NCBI GenBank assembly: GCA_902778105.1
Contig: CACYWN010000008.1
Location: forward strand, 1 to 64,000
DNA: 64,000 nucleotides
Source: an uncultured Bacteroidia bacterium
GTDB taxonomy: Bacteria > Bacteroidota > Bacteroidia > Bacteroidales > UBA932
Direction of reading: 5' to 3'
The position numbers and the translations under genes were made by a program. How positions within the stretch are numbered: position 1 is the first letter of the stretch; each line of letters opens with the position of its first letter. This document shows, in pieces, positions 45,882 to 55,143 of this stretch. Under the pieces are notes generated by a model. That model did no database searches and was not told the origin of the DNA. It worked only from the letters and a program-made list of their open reading frames with translations.

Positions 45882-47704
45882 AACTGGAAAGACTTCTGAA
45901 CCTCCTTCTCATCGCCGGGTTGGTGGCGGGCGTTTCCGCCTGCCATCCCGATGAAATCGTCGACGAGCGCGGGCAAAGGGTAGAACCCGTTCCCGAAGAC
46001 AAGGACTATCCGGCCCCCGAGGTCGATCCCGCTACGGTCCCTTTCACGGCGGATGCCATCGCACAGGTGGACATCGTGACGGACAAGGGCACCCCCGTGG
46101 ATTCCAAGGAAGACTATGTCCCCTGCACCGTGAAAGTGACGGGAGGAGAACCCTCCTGGGCGGCCGAAGTGTCCGGACGGATCCGCGGCCGGGGCAACTC
46201 CACCTGGAACTGGTATCCCAAGAAGCCCTACCGCATCAAGCTGAACACGTCCTCCTCCTTCCTGGGGATGGCGTCGAACAAGGACTGGGTGCTGCTGGCC
46301 GACTATCGGGACGTCACGCACATGATGAACCTCACGGGGTTCTACCTGGCCCGTACGCTGGGCCTTCCCTACACCAACCACGTCCGTTACGCCTCCGTTT
46401 CCCTGAACGGGGAAGACCTGGGCCTGTATATGGTCACCGAGCAGGTGGAGGAAGGCGGAAACCGGGTGCAGCTGGACCCGAAACAGGGGATCCTGCTGGC
46501 CCTGGACATCAACGACGGGCCGGACGACGTGCCGCGGGCGACCGACAATTTCTGGTCCGACGTGTTCGGGATGGCCGCCGCGGTCAAATTCCCCCGCGAC
46601 GCCACCACGGCGGACCGGGACCGGGTGAAGGCGGCCTTCGCCCAGTTGGAGGAGGCCATCGATGACATGGACTGGGAAGCCCTCCAGGAACTGCTGGACG
46701 TGGATTCGATGATCCATTACATCCTCGTCCAGGAAATCATCGGCAACGTAGAGGTGGACAACGACCCCAGCATGCGGAGCGGCTTCCTGTTCCGGCAGGA
46801 TGACAAGTCCAAGTGGGTGATGGGACCCCTTTGGGACTGTGACGGCGGTTTCAGCTATGACTGGGGCGATATGTACGATTCCAGGGGATGGGGACATACT
46901 TTCTTCGGGAATCAGCGGTATCTGGTGTTCGGGTCGGATCCCTATCGACACCGGGGTGCCTACGGCTCGACGGCCTCGGACTTCTTCTGCCGCCTGTTCG
47001 GCATCCCGGAATTCGTGGAACGGCTCCAGGCCCGCTGGGCCGGGGTGAACGGCACCCTGCTGGACGGCCTCCTGGAATGCCTCGGCGAGACGGAAGACCT
47101 CATCGGCGAGGCTGCGCAGGAGGACATGGACCGCTGGGGCATCCGCAATTACGATCATGCGGAGGAGTACCGGGCTCTGTGCGCCTGGCTCGCCGGGCGG
47201 TTCAGCTATCTGGACGGCGTCATCCGGAATTATCCCCTGGCGCCGGACAGTTCCTCCGGACCTTCCGCCGATGCCGAAATCACCGCAACCCTGTCTTTCG
47301 AAGCCTCTTTTCCGCAGGACGGCCACCATGTCGGCACGTTCCTCTACCTGTCGGATTCCGACAAGCGGACCCTGGCGGAAGGCTTGGGCGTGCCCTCCTT
47401 CGACGAACTCGCCGAACTGTATGAGCTCGGAAGCCTCGGCTTCTGGGCCGTGGAACCGGACGGATCCTTTAATCCGACCAATACGGCGAATGCCCCCGGC
47501 CACTGGTTTGACAGTACGGGCCGGGTGGCGGTCTACGGCCAGAACAGCTTCGTCTACTCCGAGTTCGACTTCTGGTTCGAAGGCTTCACCCTCGGAAAGC
47601 ATCCGACCCTCTGCACGCCTGGACAGTACGATGTTTCCCAGGCTTTCGTGTACGGAAAGAAGGCCGTCCGGGTGGATTTCCACATTACTATCACGGACGA
47701 ATAG
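45878..47704 (+). CDS. CotH-kinase lipoprotein with C-terminal DUF4859 domain
   Basis: 608 residues, lipobox GVSACHP. CotH domain (about 50-450): GRIRGRGNSTWNWYPKKPYR, ASNKDWVLLADYRD, LYMVTEQVEEGGNRVQLD and GPLWDCDGGFSYDWGD. The C-terminal part (about 470-608) matches DUF4859 (GRVAVYGQNSFVYSEFDFW, KAVRVDFHITI), also found in the BACON-HExxH protein at 34395. CotH proteins are atypical kinases first known from spore coats; in Bacteroidota PULs their role is unknown. ATGA overlap with GH51. Confidence 0.9.
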   Translation: MKLERLLNLLLIAGLVAGVSACHPDEIVDERGQRVEPVPEDKDYPAPEVDPATVPFTADAIAQVDIVTDKGTPVDSKEDYVPCTVKVTGGEPSWAAEVSGRIRGRGNSTWNWYPKKPYRIKLNTSSSFLGMASNKDWVLLADYRDVTHMMNLTGFYLARTLGLPYTNHVRYASVSLNGEDLGLYMVTEQVEEGGNRVQLDPKQGILLALDINDGPDDVPRATDNFWSDVFGMAAAVKFPRDATTADRDRVKAAFAQLEEAIDDMDWEALQELLDVDSMIHYILVQEIIGNVEVDNDPSMRSGFLFRQDDKSKWVMGPLWDCDGGFSYDWGDMYDSRGWGHTFFGNQRYLVFGSDPYRHRGAYGSTASDFFCRLFGIPEFVERLQARWAGVNGTLLDGLLECLGETEDLIGEAAQEDMDRWGIRNYDHAEEYRALCAWLAGRFSYLDGVIRNYPLAPDSSSGPSADAEITATLSFEASFPQDGHHVGTFLYLSDSDKRTLAEGLGVPSFDELAELYELGSLGFWAVEPDGSFNPTNTANAPGHWFDSTGRVAVYGQNSFVYSEFDFWFEGFTLGKHPTLCTPGQYDVSQAFVYGKKAVRVDFHITITDE

Positions 47705-47719
47705 ACAACTTGAACGGAT

Positions 47720-49246
47720 ATGATGAAAAACAGACTGCTGATTTCGCTCGCATGCGCCCTGGCTTTCGTCGCGTGCGGAGAAAAGAAGGACACGTCCTAC
47801 CGAATGGACTATACGGTCGCGCTGGATACGGCCGGACACTATATCCTCGTGGACCTGGATATGGCGGTCGCCCCCGGTACGGGCAGCGTCACGCTCAACA
47901 TGCCCCGCTGGACGCCCGGCTACTATGAGATGCTGGATTTTCCCAAGCATCTGTGCGATTTTGCCGCGGCCGATGCGGCGGGCAGCGCCCTCGACTGGGA
48001 GAAGGAGGGCATGAACCGCTGGAAGGTCACCGTCCCCGCAGACGGACGGGTGAAGGTCAGCTACCGCATCTATGCCAACCGGAGGGATGTCGGCTCCAGC
48101 CGCGTGGAAAGCGGAATCGCTTTCATTTCCCCGGCGGGCGTGTTCCTGCACCGGGACGGCGACCTGCAGCATCCGGTCACCGTCCGCTTCGACCTCCCCG
48201 GAGGTTGGGAGAAAATTTCCTCCGGACTCCTCCCCGTGGAGGGGACGACGGACACGTTCCGGGCCGATGACTTCGACCGACTGTACGACTGCCCGTTCCT
48301 TCTGGGCAATTACTACACCTGCGATTTCGAGCATGAAGGCCACCCCTACCGTTTCGCCGTCGAAACCCCGGAAGGAATCGAGGAAAGCGGTTTCCGGGAG
48401 GACTTCTGCCGGATTGTGAGCGCCGCGACCCGGCTGATGGGAGAGGTTCCCTATGACAATTACTGCCTCATCCACATGGGCGCCGGCGGCGGTGGCCTGG
48501 AACATTGGAACTCCCAGGCCTGTTACACGGACGGCACCTATCGGTTCGCCGACCGCGGCCGGCAGGTCTCTTTCCTGGCCTTCACCGCGCACGAGTACTT
48601 CCACCTGTATAACGTCAAGTGCATCCGCCCGGCGGAGCTGTGGCCCTTCAACTATGACACCGAGGCGGTTACGCCCATGCTGTGGGTGAGCGAAGGGCTC
48701 ACCTGCTACTATGAGTTCCGCCTGCTCCGCACCTCCGGCGTGGCGACGCCGGACGAGGCGCTCGCCCAGCTTTCGGGCTATTTTTCCCGATATGCGCCCT
48801 ATGAGGGCCAGCGCCACATGAGCCTGCGGCAGAGCAGCTACGACATCTGGCTCAATTTCATGAACGGGGACGCCAACGAACGGGACGTCCGGATCAACTA
48901 CTATTTCAAGGGTCCGGTCGTCGGGCTTCTGATGGACATCGACATCCGGCGTCATACCGCGCAGGAGAAGTCCCTGGACGACGTGATGCGCGGCCTGTAC
49001 GACCGCTATTACAAGCAGCTGCAGCGGGGCTTTACGGAAGAGGAGTTCTGGCAGGAGGTGGAAAAGGTGTACGGCGGTCCCGTCCCGCATCTGCGCGCCC
49101 TTGTGAACACCACGGATGAAATTGACTACGGCTCCTACCTGGAGGATGCCGGATTCTTCGTAGACACGGAGTCCTGGGCCATCCGCCGGGTGGAAAACCC
49201 GACGCCTGCCCAGGAAGCTTTCCTGGAAAGCATGGACCTGCTTTGA
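47720..49246 (+). CDS. M61-family metallopeptidase (glycyl-aminopeptidase type), lipoprotein
   Basis: 508 residues. Lipobox AFVACGE. Beta-sandwich N-terminus (about 30-190) and catalytic domain with GGGLEHWNS (about 258), zinc site HEYFHLYNVKCIRP (about 290) and the third ligand Glu in WVSEGLTCYYE (about 323). M61 peptidases usually end with a PDZ domain; here the protein stops after the helical region, and no PDZ is visible. It lies 16 bases after CotH, so the peptidase belongs to the GH127-GH51-CotH operon. Family call strong; role in glycoprotein digestion is inferred. Confidence 0.92.
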   Translation: MMKNRLLISLACALAFVACGEKKDTSYRMDYTVALDTAGHYILVDLDMAVAPGTGSVTLNMPRWTPGYYEMLDFPKHLCDFAAADAAGSALDWEKEGMNRWKVTVPADGRVKVSYRIYANRRDVGSSRVESGIAFISPAGVFLHRDGDLQHPVTVRFDLPGGWEKISSGLLPVEGTTDTFRADDFDRLYDCPFLLGNYYTCDFEHEGHPYRFAVETPEGIEESGFREDFCRIVSAATRLMGEVPYDNYCLIHMGAGGGGLEHWNSQACYTDGTYRFADRGRQVSFLAFTAHEYFHLYNVKCIRPAELWPFNYDTEAVTPMLWVSEGLTCYYEFRLLRTSGVATPDEALAQLSGYFSRYAPYEGQRHMSLRQSSYDIWLNFMNGDANERDVRINYYFKGPVVGLLMDIDIRRHTAQEKSLDDVMRGLYDRYYKQLQRGFTEEEFWQEVEKVYGGPVPHLRALVNTTDEIDYGSYLEDAGFFVDTESWAIRRVENPTPAQEAFLESMDLL

Positions 49247-49255
49247 TCTCTCCCC

Positions 49256-51877
49256 ATGAACGCCATCCTGTTATCCTTCCTCGTTGCTGCCGCCTCTCTC
49301 TGGCAGGTTTCGTACGACTCCCTGGGTATCCGCCGGCTGGTCGCCCCGTCGGACCCTTATGAAGCCAATCTCATCGAAGGCGGACGGTTGGGACAGGTCC
49401 TGGTGACCTACAAAGTGCAGGACGGCCTGTGGCAGACCCTCTCACCCTCCCGCCGGAAATGGGACGGGAAGGGGACGTATGTGGACCGGGGGCTCGGAGA
49501 CGCAATGGTCCTGACCCAGACTTTCACCGAGCGGGAGGACGGGTCCCTGCACTGGGACATCCTGCTGGAGAACAAGTGTCCCTTTTCCGTGTATGTGGGG
49601 GACCTGGCGGTGGGCATTCCCTGGAAAGGCGGCGGCGACGAGCCGGCCGAGATCTTCGAGCGCTCGTTCATCAAGCACGCTTTCGTGAGCGGCGACGCCT
49701 CTTTCTTCTATTTTACGCGTTACAGCGGGGAGGCGCCGTATGTGATGCTGATTCCGGACAAGGGCACCCCCCTGGAGTATTTCGGAAACGCCCAGCGGCA
49801 GTATATGGCCTATATCCGGTCGGCCAAAAGCGGGGCGGCCGAAACGCGCGGAACCTGGCGGCAGCCCCATACCGGAGACACCCTCGGGCCGGGGGAAAGC
49901 CGCCGTTACGGGTTCACCTACCGGGAGGCCGGCTCCTATCCGGAGATGCGGGATATCCTGTATGAGGCAGGATCCATTGACACCAAGATCGTTCCCGGAA
50001 TGACCGTTCCAAGGGGGCAGAAAGCCGTTTTCGCCCTTCGGACGAAGAACGGGCCCGATTCCCTGAAAGCGGAGTTCCCCGACCGGACCGTCCTCCGGCT
50101 GAAGGAACGCAGGGGCGATACAGCCCTGTACGAGGTTGAATTCCGGCGGCTGGGGGAGAATCTCGTCACGGTCTGGTTCGACGGCGGCCGCAAGACCTAT
50201 CTGGAGTTTTTCTGCAGCCTTCCGCCGAAAGACCTGATCCTGAGGCGCAGTTCCTTCCTGGTGAACCACCAGCAGTTCCGGGATACGGGCCGCTGGTATG
50301 ACGGCCTGTACGGGGTTTACGACATGGCTGCCGGACAGCTCCGCGGCCCGGACAATCCCGATTATTTCGACGAGCGCCTCACCTATTTCCTGGCGAGCGA
50401 CGACCCCATCCTGGGGAAGGCCCCGTTCATCGCCTCCAAGAATGCGGTATGGCCGGACCGGGAGGAGATCGAGAGCCTGGAATACCACCTGCAGCACTTC
50501 GTCTGGGGCGGCCTGCAGCGGACCGACCGGGAAACACCTTATGAATATGGTGTTTACGGAACGCCCAACTGGTATATCAACCGCCATCAGGACCTGCGGG
50601 AAACCCAGACGGACTACAAGCTCGGGACGCTCCGTACCTGGCGCACCTACGATTATCCCCATGTGACGATGCTTTGGTGGGAGATGTACAAGGTGGCCCG
50701 GGACTATCCCGAGCTGGTTTCCTATGCACCGGCCGACACCTTGCTGGAGCGGGCTTACCGGACGGCCAGCGCCTTTTTCCGTTATCCGAAGGAGTTGCTG
50801 GGCGAGTATTATGAACCATTCAAGTGGGGGGACTACAACGAGCTGGTCATCCCCGACATCATCGACGAGCTGGAGAAGAAAGGCCGGCGGGAAGCCGCGC
50901 AGGAGCTTCGGGGGCAGTGGGAGCGGAAGTTCCATTATTTCGTGTATGAGGACCGCTATCCGTACCGCTCGGAATACGCCGCGGACCGGACGGCCTTCGA
51001 ATCCACCTATGCCCTAGCCCGTTACGGCCTCCGGAACGGGCTGGACCCGGTGGCGACCCGCGATTTCATGGAGCGGCAGCATTATGCCAATCTCGCCTGC
51101 CGCGGCGTCCTGGAGAACCAGTGGTTCCTGCTGGGCAGCGATTTCTTCCGGTCTTCCGACTGGAGCGCCATGAGTTACATGGCCCGGATGGGCGGCTGGT
51201 CCGTGCTGGATTACGGACTCCGTTATGCCGACGAGCCTTATGACTGGATCCGGCTGGGCTATGCCAGTTATCTGGATCCCTTCGGCCTGGTGAATGCCGG
51301 TGACCGGGAGTCGAACTATGGCTACTGGTATCCTGGAAAGGAAAAGGATGGCGCTATGGGTCAGGCATTTACGCCTACGAAATACGGCCGTGCCTGGATC
51401 GGGACGGAAGAGGGGCGTGGCCCCTGGCGCTACTGCGGGGAAGGAGACCTTGGGATGTGTGCCATCACCCGGACGGCGGCGACCATCCTGGTCGACGACC
51501 CCCTGTTCGGCTGGACGCTGTATGGCGGGAACCTCACCGAAGGGAAGGATGCGTTCTCCTTCATTCCGGAGGACGGCGTGAGCCGGAGCCTCTATCTGGT
51601 GACGGACGACCGCCGCGTGGGAATCGCCATCGACCGGGGACACTGGTCGGCCGACACTCTGGTCTGCGTCCGGCGGGACCAGTCCCGGATGACGCTTCCC
51701 GTGGAGACCGGAGGAAAGGCCGTCACGCTCACCGTCGACCCGCTGCGGGAGGACATGCGCGCGCCCCTGGTCCGCGCCGCCGGAAAGCGGCTCCAGCCCC
51801 GGAAAGACCGCTACGGCCGATGGCTGTTCGACCTCCCCGCCGACGCGTCGGTGACGGTGGAGGTCCTGTTCCGATAG
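49256..51877 (+). CDS. Exported protein, DUF5695-like predicted (alpha/alpha)6 hydrolase
   Basis: 873 residues with signal peptide and no lipobox. The N-terminal half is beta-rich (VSYDSLGIRRLVAPSDPYE) and from about 340 the sequence turns into the Trp/Tyr-rich helical pattern of six-hairpin glycosidases (LEYHLQHFVWGG, YDYPHVTMLWWEMYKVARD, ALARYGLRNGLDPVATRDF, WSAMSYMARMGGWSVLDYGL). I recall this as DUF5695, with moderate certainty. A glycosidase or lyase role in PUL2 is likely but not shown. Nine bases after M61: last gene of the operon that begins at 41413. Confidence 0.65.
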   Translation: MNAILLSFLVAAASLWQVSYDSLGIRRLVAPSDPYEANLIEGGRLGQVLVTYKVQDGLWQTLSPSRRKWDGKGTYVDRGLGDAMVLTQTFTEREDGSLHWDILLENKCPFSVYVGDLAVGIPWKGGGDEPAEIFERSFIKHAFVSGDASFFYFTRYSGEAPYVMLIPDKGTPLEYFGNAQRQYMAYIRSAKSGAAETRGTWRQPHTGDTLGPGESRRYGFTYREAGSYPEMRDILYEAGSIDTKIVPGMTVPRGQKAVFALRTKNGPDSLKAEFPDRTVLRLKERRGDTALYEVEFRRLGENLVTVWFDGGRKTYLEFFCSLPPKDLILRRSSFLVNHQQFRDTGRWYDGLYGVYDMAAGQLRGPDNPDYFDERLTYFLASDDPILGKAPFIASKNAVWPDREEIESLEYHLQHFVWGGLQRTDRETPYEYGVYGTPNWYINRHQDLRETQTDYKLGTLRTWRTYDYPHVTMLWWEMYKVARDYPELVSYAPADTLLERAYRTASAFFRYPKELLGEYYEPFKWGDYNELVIPDIIDELEKKGRREAAQELRGQWERKFHYFVYEDRYPYRSEYAADRTAFESTYALARYGLRNGLDPVATRDFMERQHYANLACRGVLENQWFLLGSDFFRSSDWSAMSYMARMGGWSVLDYGLRYADEPYDWIRLGYASYLDPFGLVNAGDRESNYGYWYPGKEKDGAMGQAFTPTKYGRAWIGTEEGRGPWRYCGEGDLGMCAITRTAATILVDDPLFGWTLYGGNLTEGKDAFSFIPEDGVSRSLYLVTDDRRVGIAIDRGHWSADTLVCVRRDQSRMTLPVETGGKAVTLTVDPLREDMRAPLVRAAGKRLQPRKDRYGRWLFDLPADASVTVEVLFR

Positions 51878-51987
51878 ACAGAACCGGAGATTCTTGCTTT
51901 ACGGGGCCTTCAGGCGGCATTTTTGGAGAAATTTCATAATAAAATAGACCTTTTTTACAAAAAAATTGGGGGTTGTTTTGCAATTTT

Positions 51988-52019
51988 GGACCGAAACCAA
52001 CGGTCCATTTTTTATTTTT
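51988..52019 (+). promoter_or_regulatory. Hairpin and T-rich leader before SusC (PUL2a)
   Basis: GGACCG (51988-51993) pairs with CGGTCC (52001-52006), followed by a T-rich run to about 52020, 30 bases before the SusC start. It looks like a terminator or attenuator in the leader. The stretch just upstream (51930-51985) is AT-rich and should hold the promoter. Confidence 0.5.
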
Positions 52020-52049
52020 TTGCGACCAACCACTAATCTAACTATTATA

Positions 52050-55000
52050 ATGAAAAGCATTAAAAGTTGTCTCCTTTCCCTCGCCGTCCTGGTTGCGGCC
52101 ATCCCTGCCATGGCGCAGCAGACGGAGGTGAGGGGAACGGTCACCGACCCTGCGGGGGAACCCCTGGTCGGTGTCACCGTCATGGCGGATGCCACGCACG
52201 CGACCATTACGGCAGCGAACGGCACCTACTCCCTGCGCGTTCCTTCGAACGCGGTTCTCACATTCTCTTCCATCGGCTACAAGACCGTGGAGGAAGCGGT
52301 CGACGGCCGTACCCTCATCAACGTGGTCCTCACCGAGGACGCGGAGTACCTCGATGAAATCGTCGTCGTCGGCTACGGTGTCCAGAAGAAGGCCACCCTC
52401 ACGGGTTCCATCTCCGCCGTCAACGGCGAGGAACTCAAGAAGGTCTCCACCGCCAATCTCTCCAACACCCTGGCCGGCAAGACGGCCGGCGTCATCGCCA
52501 ACATGCGTTCCGGCGAGCCGGGCGAGGATGACGCCGTGATCCTCATCCGCGGTAAGGGCACCCTCGGCGACACCAGCCCGCTCATCGTGGTGGACGGCAT
52601 CGCCGACCGTGACTTCTCCCGCCTGAACCCCGAGGACATCGAGAGCATTTCCATCCTGAAGGATGCTTCCGCCGCCATTTACGGCGCCCGCGCCGCGAAC
52701 GGCGTCATCCTCGTGACCACCAAGCGCGGAGCGGAAGGAAAGGTCCGGGTGAGCTACAACGGCAGCTACACCCTTTCCCAGCCGACCCGCGTTCCCAAGA
52801 TGCTGAACGCTTATCAGTACGGCACCTATGTGAATGAGTATGACGCCCAGGAGCGTCACGCCCAGGCCGGCCAGACCTACACGGAGGAAGTGTTGAACCA
52901 CTATCTCACCGGGGACGATCCGGTCAATTACCCGAGCGCCGACTGGTGGGGCGAGACCACCAAGAAGTGGGCCGGAAAGACCCAGCACAGCGTTTCCCTG
53001 AGCGGCGGTTCCGACCGGGTCTCCTTCTACACCTCCGCCCAGTACATGACCCAGGATGCCATCTACAAGAACAGCGCGTACGGGTACAATCAGTACCAGT
53101 TCGTCACGAACGTGGACGCCAAACTCAACAAATCCATCCGGATGTCCCTCGACATCCTGGGCAGGCAGGAGAACCGCAAGCGGGGCAACTCCTCCACGGA
53201 TTACCTGTTCACCTATTTCCTGACCACGTTCCCGGGCTCGGCTCCCTATTATCCCAACGGGCTGCCGCGCGTCGGCTATGACGGCCTCACGAACAACGCC
53301 GCCATCATGATGACGGATGCCCCGGGCCACAGCAACACCGTCCGGAACATCCTCACCCTGAAGCCGCTCCTGCACATCGACCTGGATGTCCTGACCCCGG
53401 GCCTGTACCTGGAAGGATACGCCGCCTTGGACATGATGTTCTCGAATACCAAGTCCATGGGCCAGCCCTTCGACCTGTACCAGTACGACCGCGCCGCCAA
53501 CGAGTATGTCAATCGTCACGACGACACGGGTGTCATCTGGGTGGACAATTCCGCGTCCAACTCCAGGACGGTCACGCTGAATGGACGGATCGGCTATCGC
53601 CGGACGTTCGCGGACCATCACCATGTCGATGCCTTCGCCGCCTACGAGCAGATGAAGTACGATTTCAGCTACATGTCCGCTTCCCGGACGAATTACCTTT
53701 CCGCGGCCATTCCCGAACTGTTCGCCGGCTCCGCCAAGCCCGAGGACAAGGACAACACCGGTTACTCCAACGCCGAGGCCCGCGTGAACTTCTTCGGCCG
53801 CGTGAACTACGACTACAAGGAGAAATACCTGGCTGAACTCACCTGGCGCTACGATGGTTCCATGAATTTCGCGCCCGGTCACCGCTGGGGTTTCTTCCCC
53901 GGTGTCTCCGCCGGCTGGGTCCTCTCCGAAGAGGACTTCTGGGAGCCCCTGAAGGGCACGGTGAGCTTCTTCAAGCTCAAGGGATCCTGGGGTATGATGG
54001 GTAACGACAATGTCGCAGCCTACCAGTACATGACCCAGTACCAGTTCACAAATTACGCCCCGTTCTTCGACGGTTCTCCGGTCCAGGGCTTCGAGAAAGT
54101 CCGCACCGCGAATCCGGATATCACCTGGGAGAAGGCCACGACCTACAATGTGGGTCTTGTCGCCGGATTCCTGGGCGGCAAATACACCCTGGAGGCCGAT
54201 TATTTCCTGTCGAACCGCCGGGACATCCTCATCACCCGCAACGCTTCCATCCCGACGTACTCGGGCCTGACCCTTCCGCAGGAGAACCTTGGAAAGGTGC
54301 GGAACCAGGGCTTCGAGCTCGTCGGCACCTACCGGGACAAGGCGGGGGACTTTGAATGGGGCGTGACGGGCAACGTCACGTATGCCCGCAACAAGATCAT
54401 CTACATGGATGAGGCCGCCGACACGCCCGACTGGCAGCGCCGCGAAGGCTATCCCATTGACAGCCAGCTCCTGTACGACGCTGTGAAGATCTACCAGACC
54501 GACGCCGAGGCCGCCGGTACCGTCCGGGTGGATGAAACGGTGGGCGCCGGTGACCTGATGTATGTGAACATGGATGGAAACGACGTGATCGATGCCAACG
54601 ACCGCATCCGCATCTTCGACACCGCCACCCCGCGCCTGATGTACGGCCTGACGCTCAATGCCGCCTGGAAGGGCATCGACGTAAACTGCTTCTTCCAGGG
54701 ACAGGGACTGTCCAAGCGCCTGGTGATGCCCACGATGAACATGCCCGTGGACTTCTACGAAGGCCGCTGGATCGATTCCGACGCCTCCACCCATGCGGAC
54801 GCCCGCTGGCCGCGCGCCCTCATCAAGCAGACCTACACCGACAAGTGGAACGGCCTGAGCAGCACCTGGTGGCTCCGGGATGCGTCCTTCCTGCGCCTGA
54901 AGTCCCTCGAAATCGGGTACACCTTCCCCAAGGACCTTGTCCGCCGCATCAACGTGGAGAATCTCCGGCTCTATGTGAACGGAAGCAACCTCTTCACCAT

Positions 55001-55130
55001 CGACAAGTTCAAGGTCGCGGACCCGGAGGTGGGCTATGTCAGCTCCAACGACCGGTTCTCCGTCAGCAACCCTATCCTCGGCTATCCGCTCCAGCGGATG
55101 ATCAACTTCGGCGTGAACCTCACTTTCTAA
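52050..55130 (+). CDS. susC: SusC/RagA-type TonB-dependent transporter (PUL2, first)
   Basis: 1026 residues from ATG 52050. Signal peptide, CarboxypepD_reg-like domain (about 25-105), LDEIVVVGYGVQKKATLTGS, plug (VILIRGKGTLGDTSPLIVVDG, SILKDASAAIYGARAANGVI) and a barrel ending MINFGVNLTF, the normal C-terminal beta signal. No STN domain, so no FecR-type signalling, in contrast to PUL1. Forms a complex with the SusD encoded 13 bases downstream. Imports oligosaccharides from the PUL2 substrate. Confidence 0.97.
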   Translation: MKSIKSCLLSLAVLVAAIPAMAQQTEVRGTVTDPAGEPLVGVTVMADATHATITAANGTYSLRVPSNAVLTFSSIGYKTVEEAVDGRTLINVVLTEDAEYLDEIVVVGYGVQKKATLTGSISAVNGEELKKVSTANLSNTLAGKTAGVIANMRSGEPGEDDAVILIRGKGTLGDTSPLIVVDGIADRDFSRLNPEDIESISILKDASAAIYGARAANGVILVTTKRGAEGKVRVSYNGSYTLSQPTRVPKMLNAYQYGTYVNEYDAQERHAQAGQTYTEEVLNHYLTGDDPVNYPSADWWGETTKKWAGKTQHSVSLSGGSDRVSFYTSAQYMTQDAIYKNSAYGYNQYQFVTNVDAKLNKSIRMSLDILGRQENRKRGNSSTDYLFTYFLTTFPGSAPYYPNGLPRVGYDGLTNNAAIMMTDAPGHSNTVRNILTLKPLLHIDLDVLTPGLYLEGYAALDMMFSNTKSMGQPFDLYQYDRAANEYVNRHDDTGVIWVDNSASNSRTVTLNGRIGYRRTFADHHHVDAFAAYEQMKYDFSYMSASRTNYLSAAIPELFAGSAKPEDKDNTGYSNAEARVNFFGRVNYDYKEKYLAELTWRYDGSMNFAPGHRWGFFPGVSAGWVLSEEDFWEPLKGTVSFFKLKGSWGMMGNDNVAAYQYMTQYQFTNYAPFFDGSPVQGFEKVRTANPDITWEKATTYNVGLVAGFLGGKYTLEADYFLSNRRDILITRNASIPTYSGLTLPQENLGKVRNQGFELVGTYRDKAGDFEWGVTGNVTYARNKIIYMDEAADTPDWQRREGYPIDSQLLYDAVKIYQTDAEAAGTVRVDETVGAGDLMYVNMDGNDVIDANDRIRIFDTATPRLMYGLTLNAAWKGIDVNCFFQGQGLSKRLVMPTMNMPVDFYEGRWIDSDASTHADARWPRALIKQTYTDKWNGLSSTWWLRDASFLRLKSLEIGYTFPKDLVRRINVENLRLYVNGSNLFTIDKFKVADPEVGYVSSNDRFSVSNPILGYPLQRMINFGVNLTF

Positions 55131-55143
55131 AATGGATCCGATC

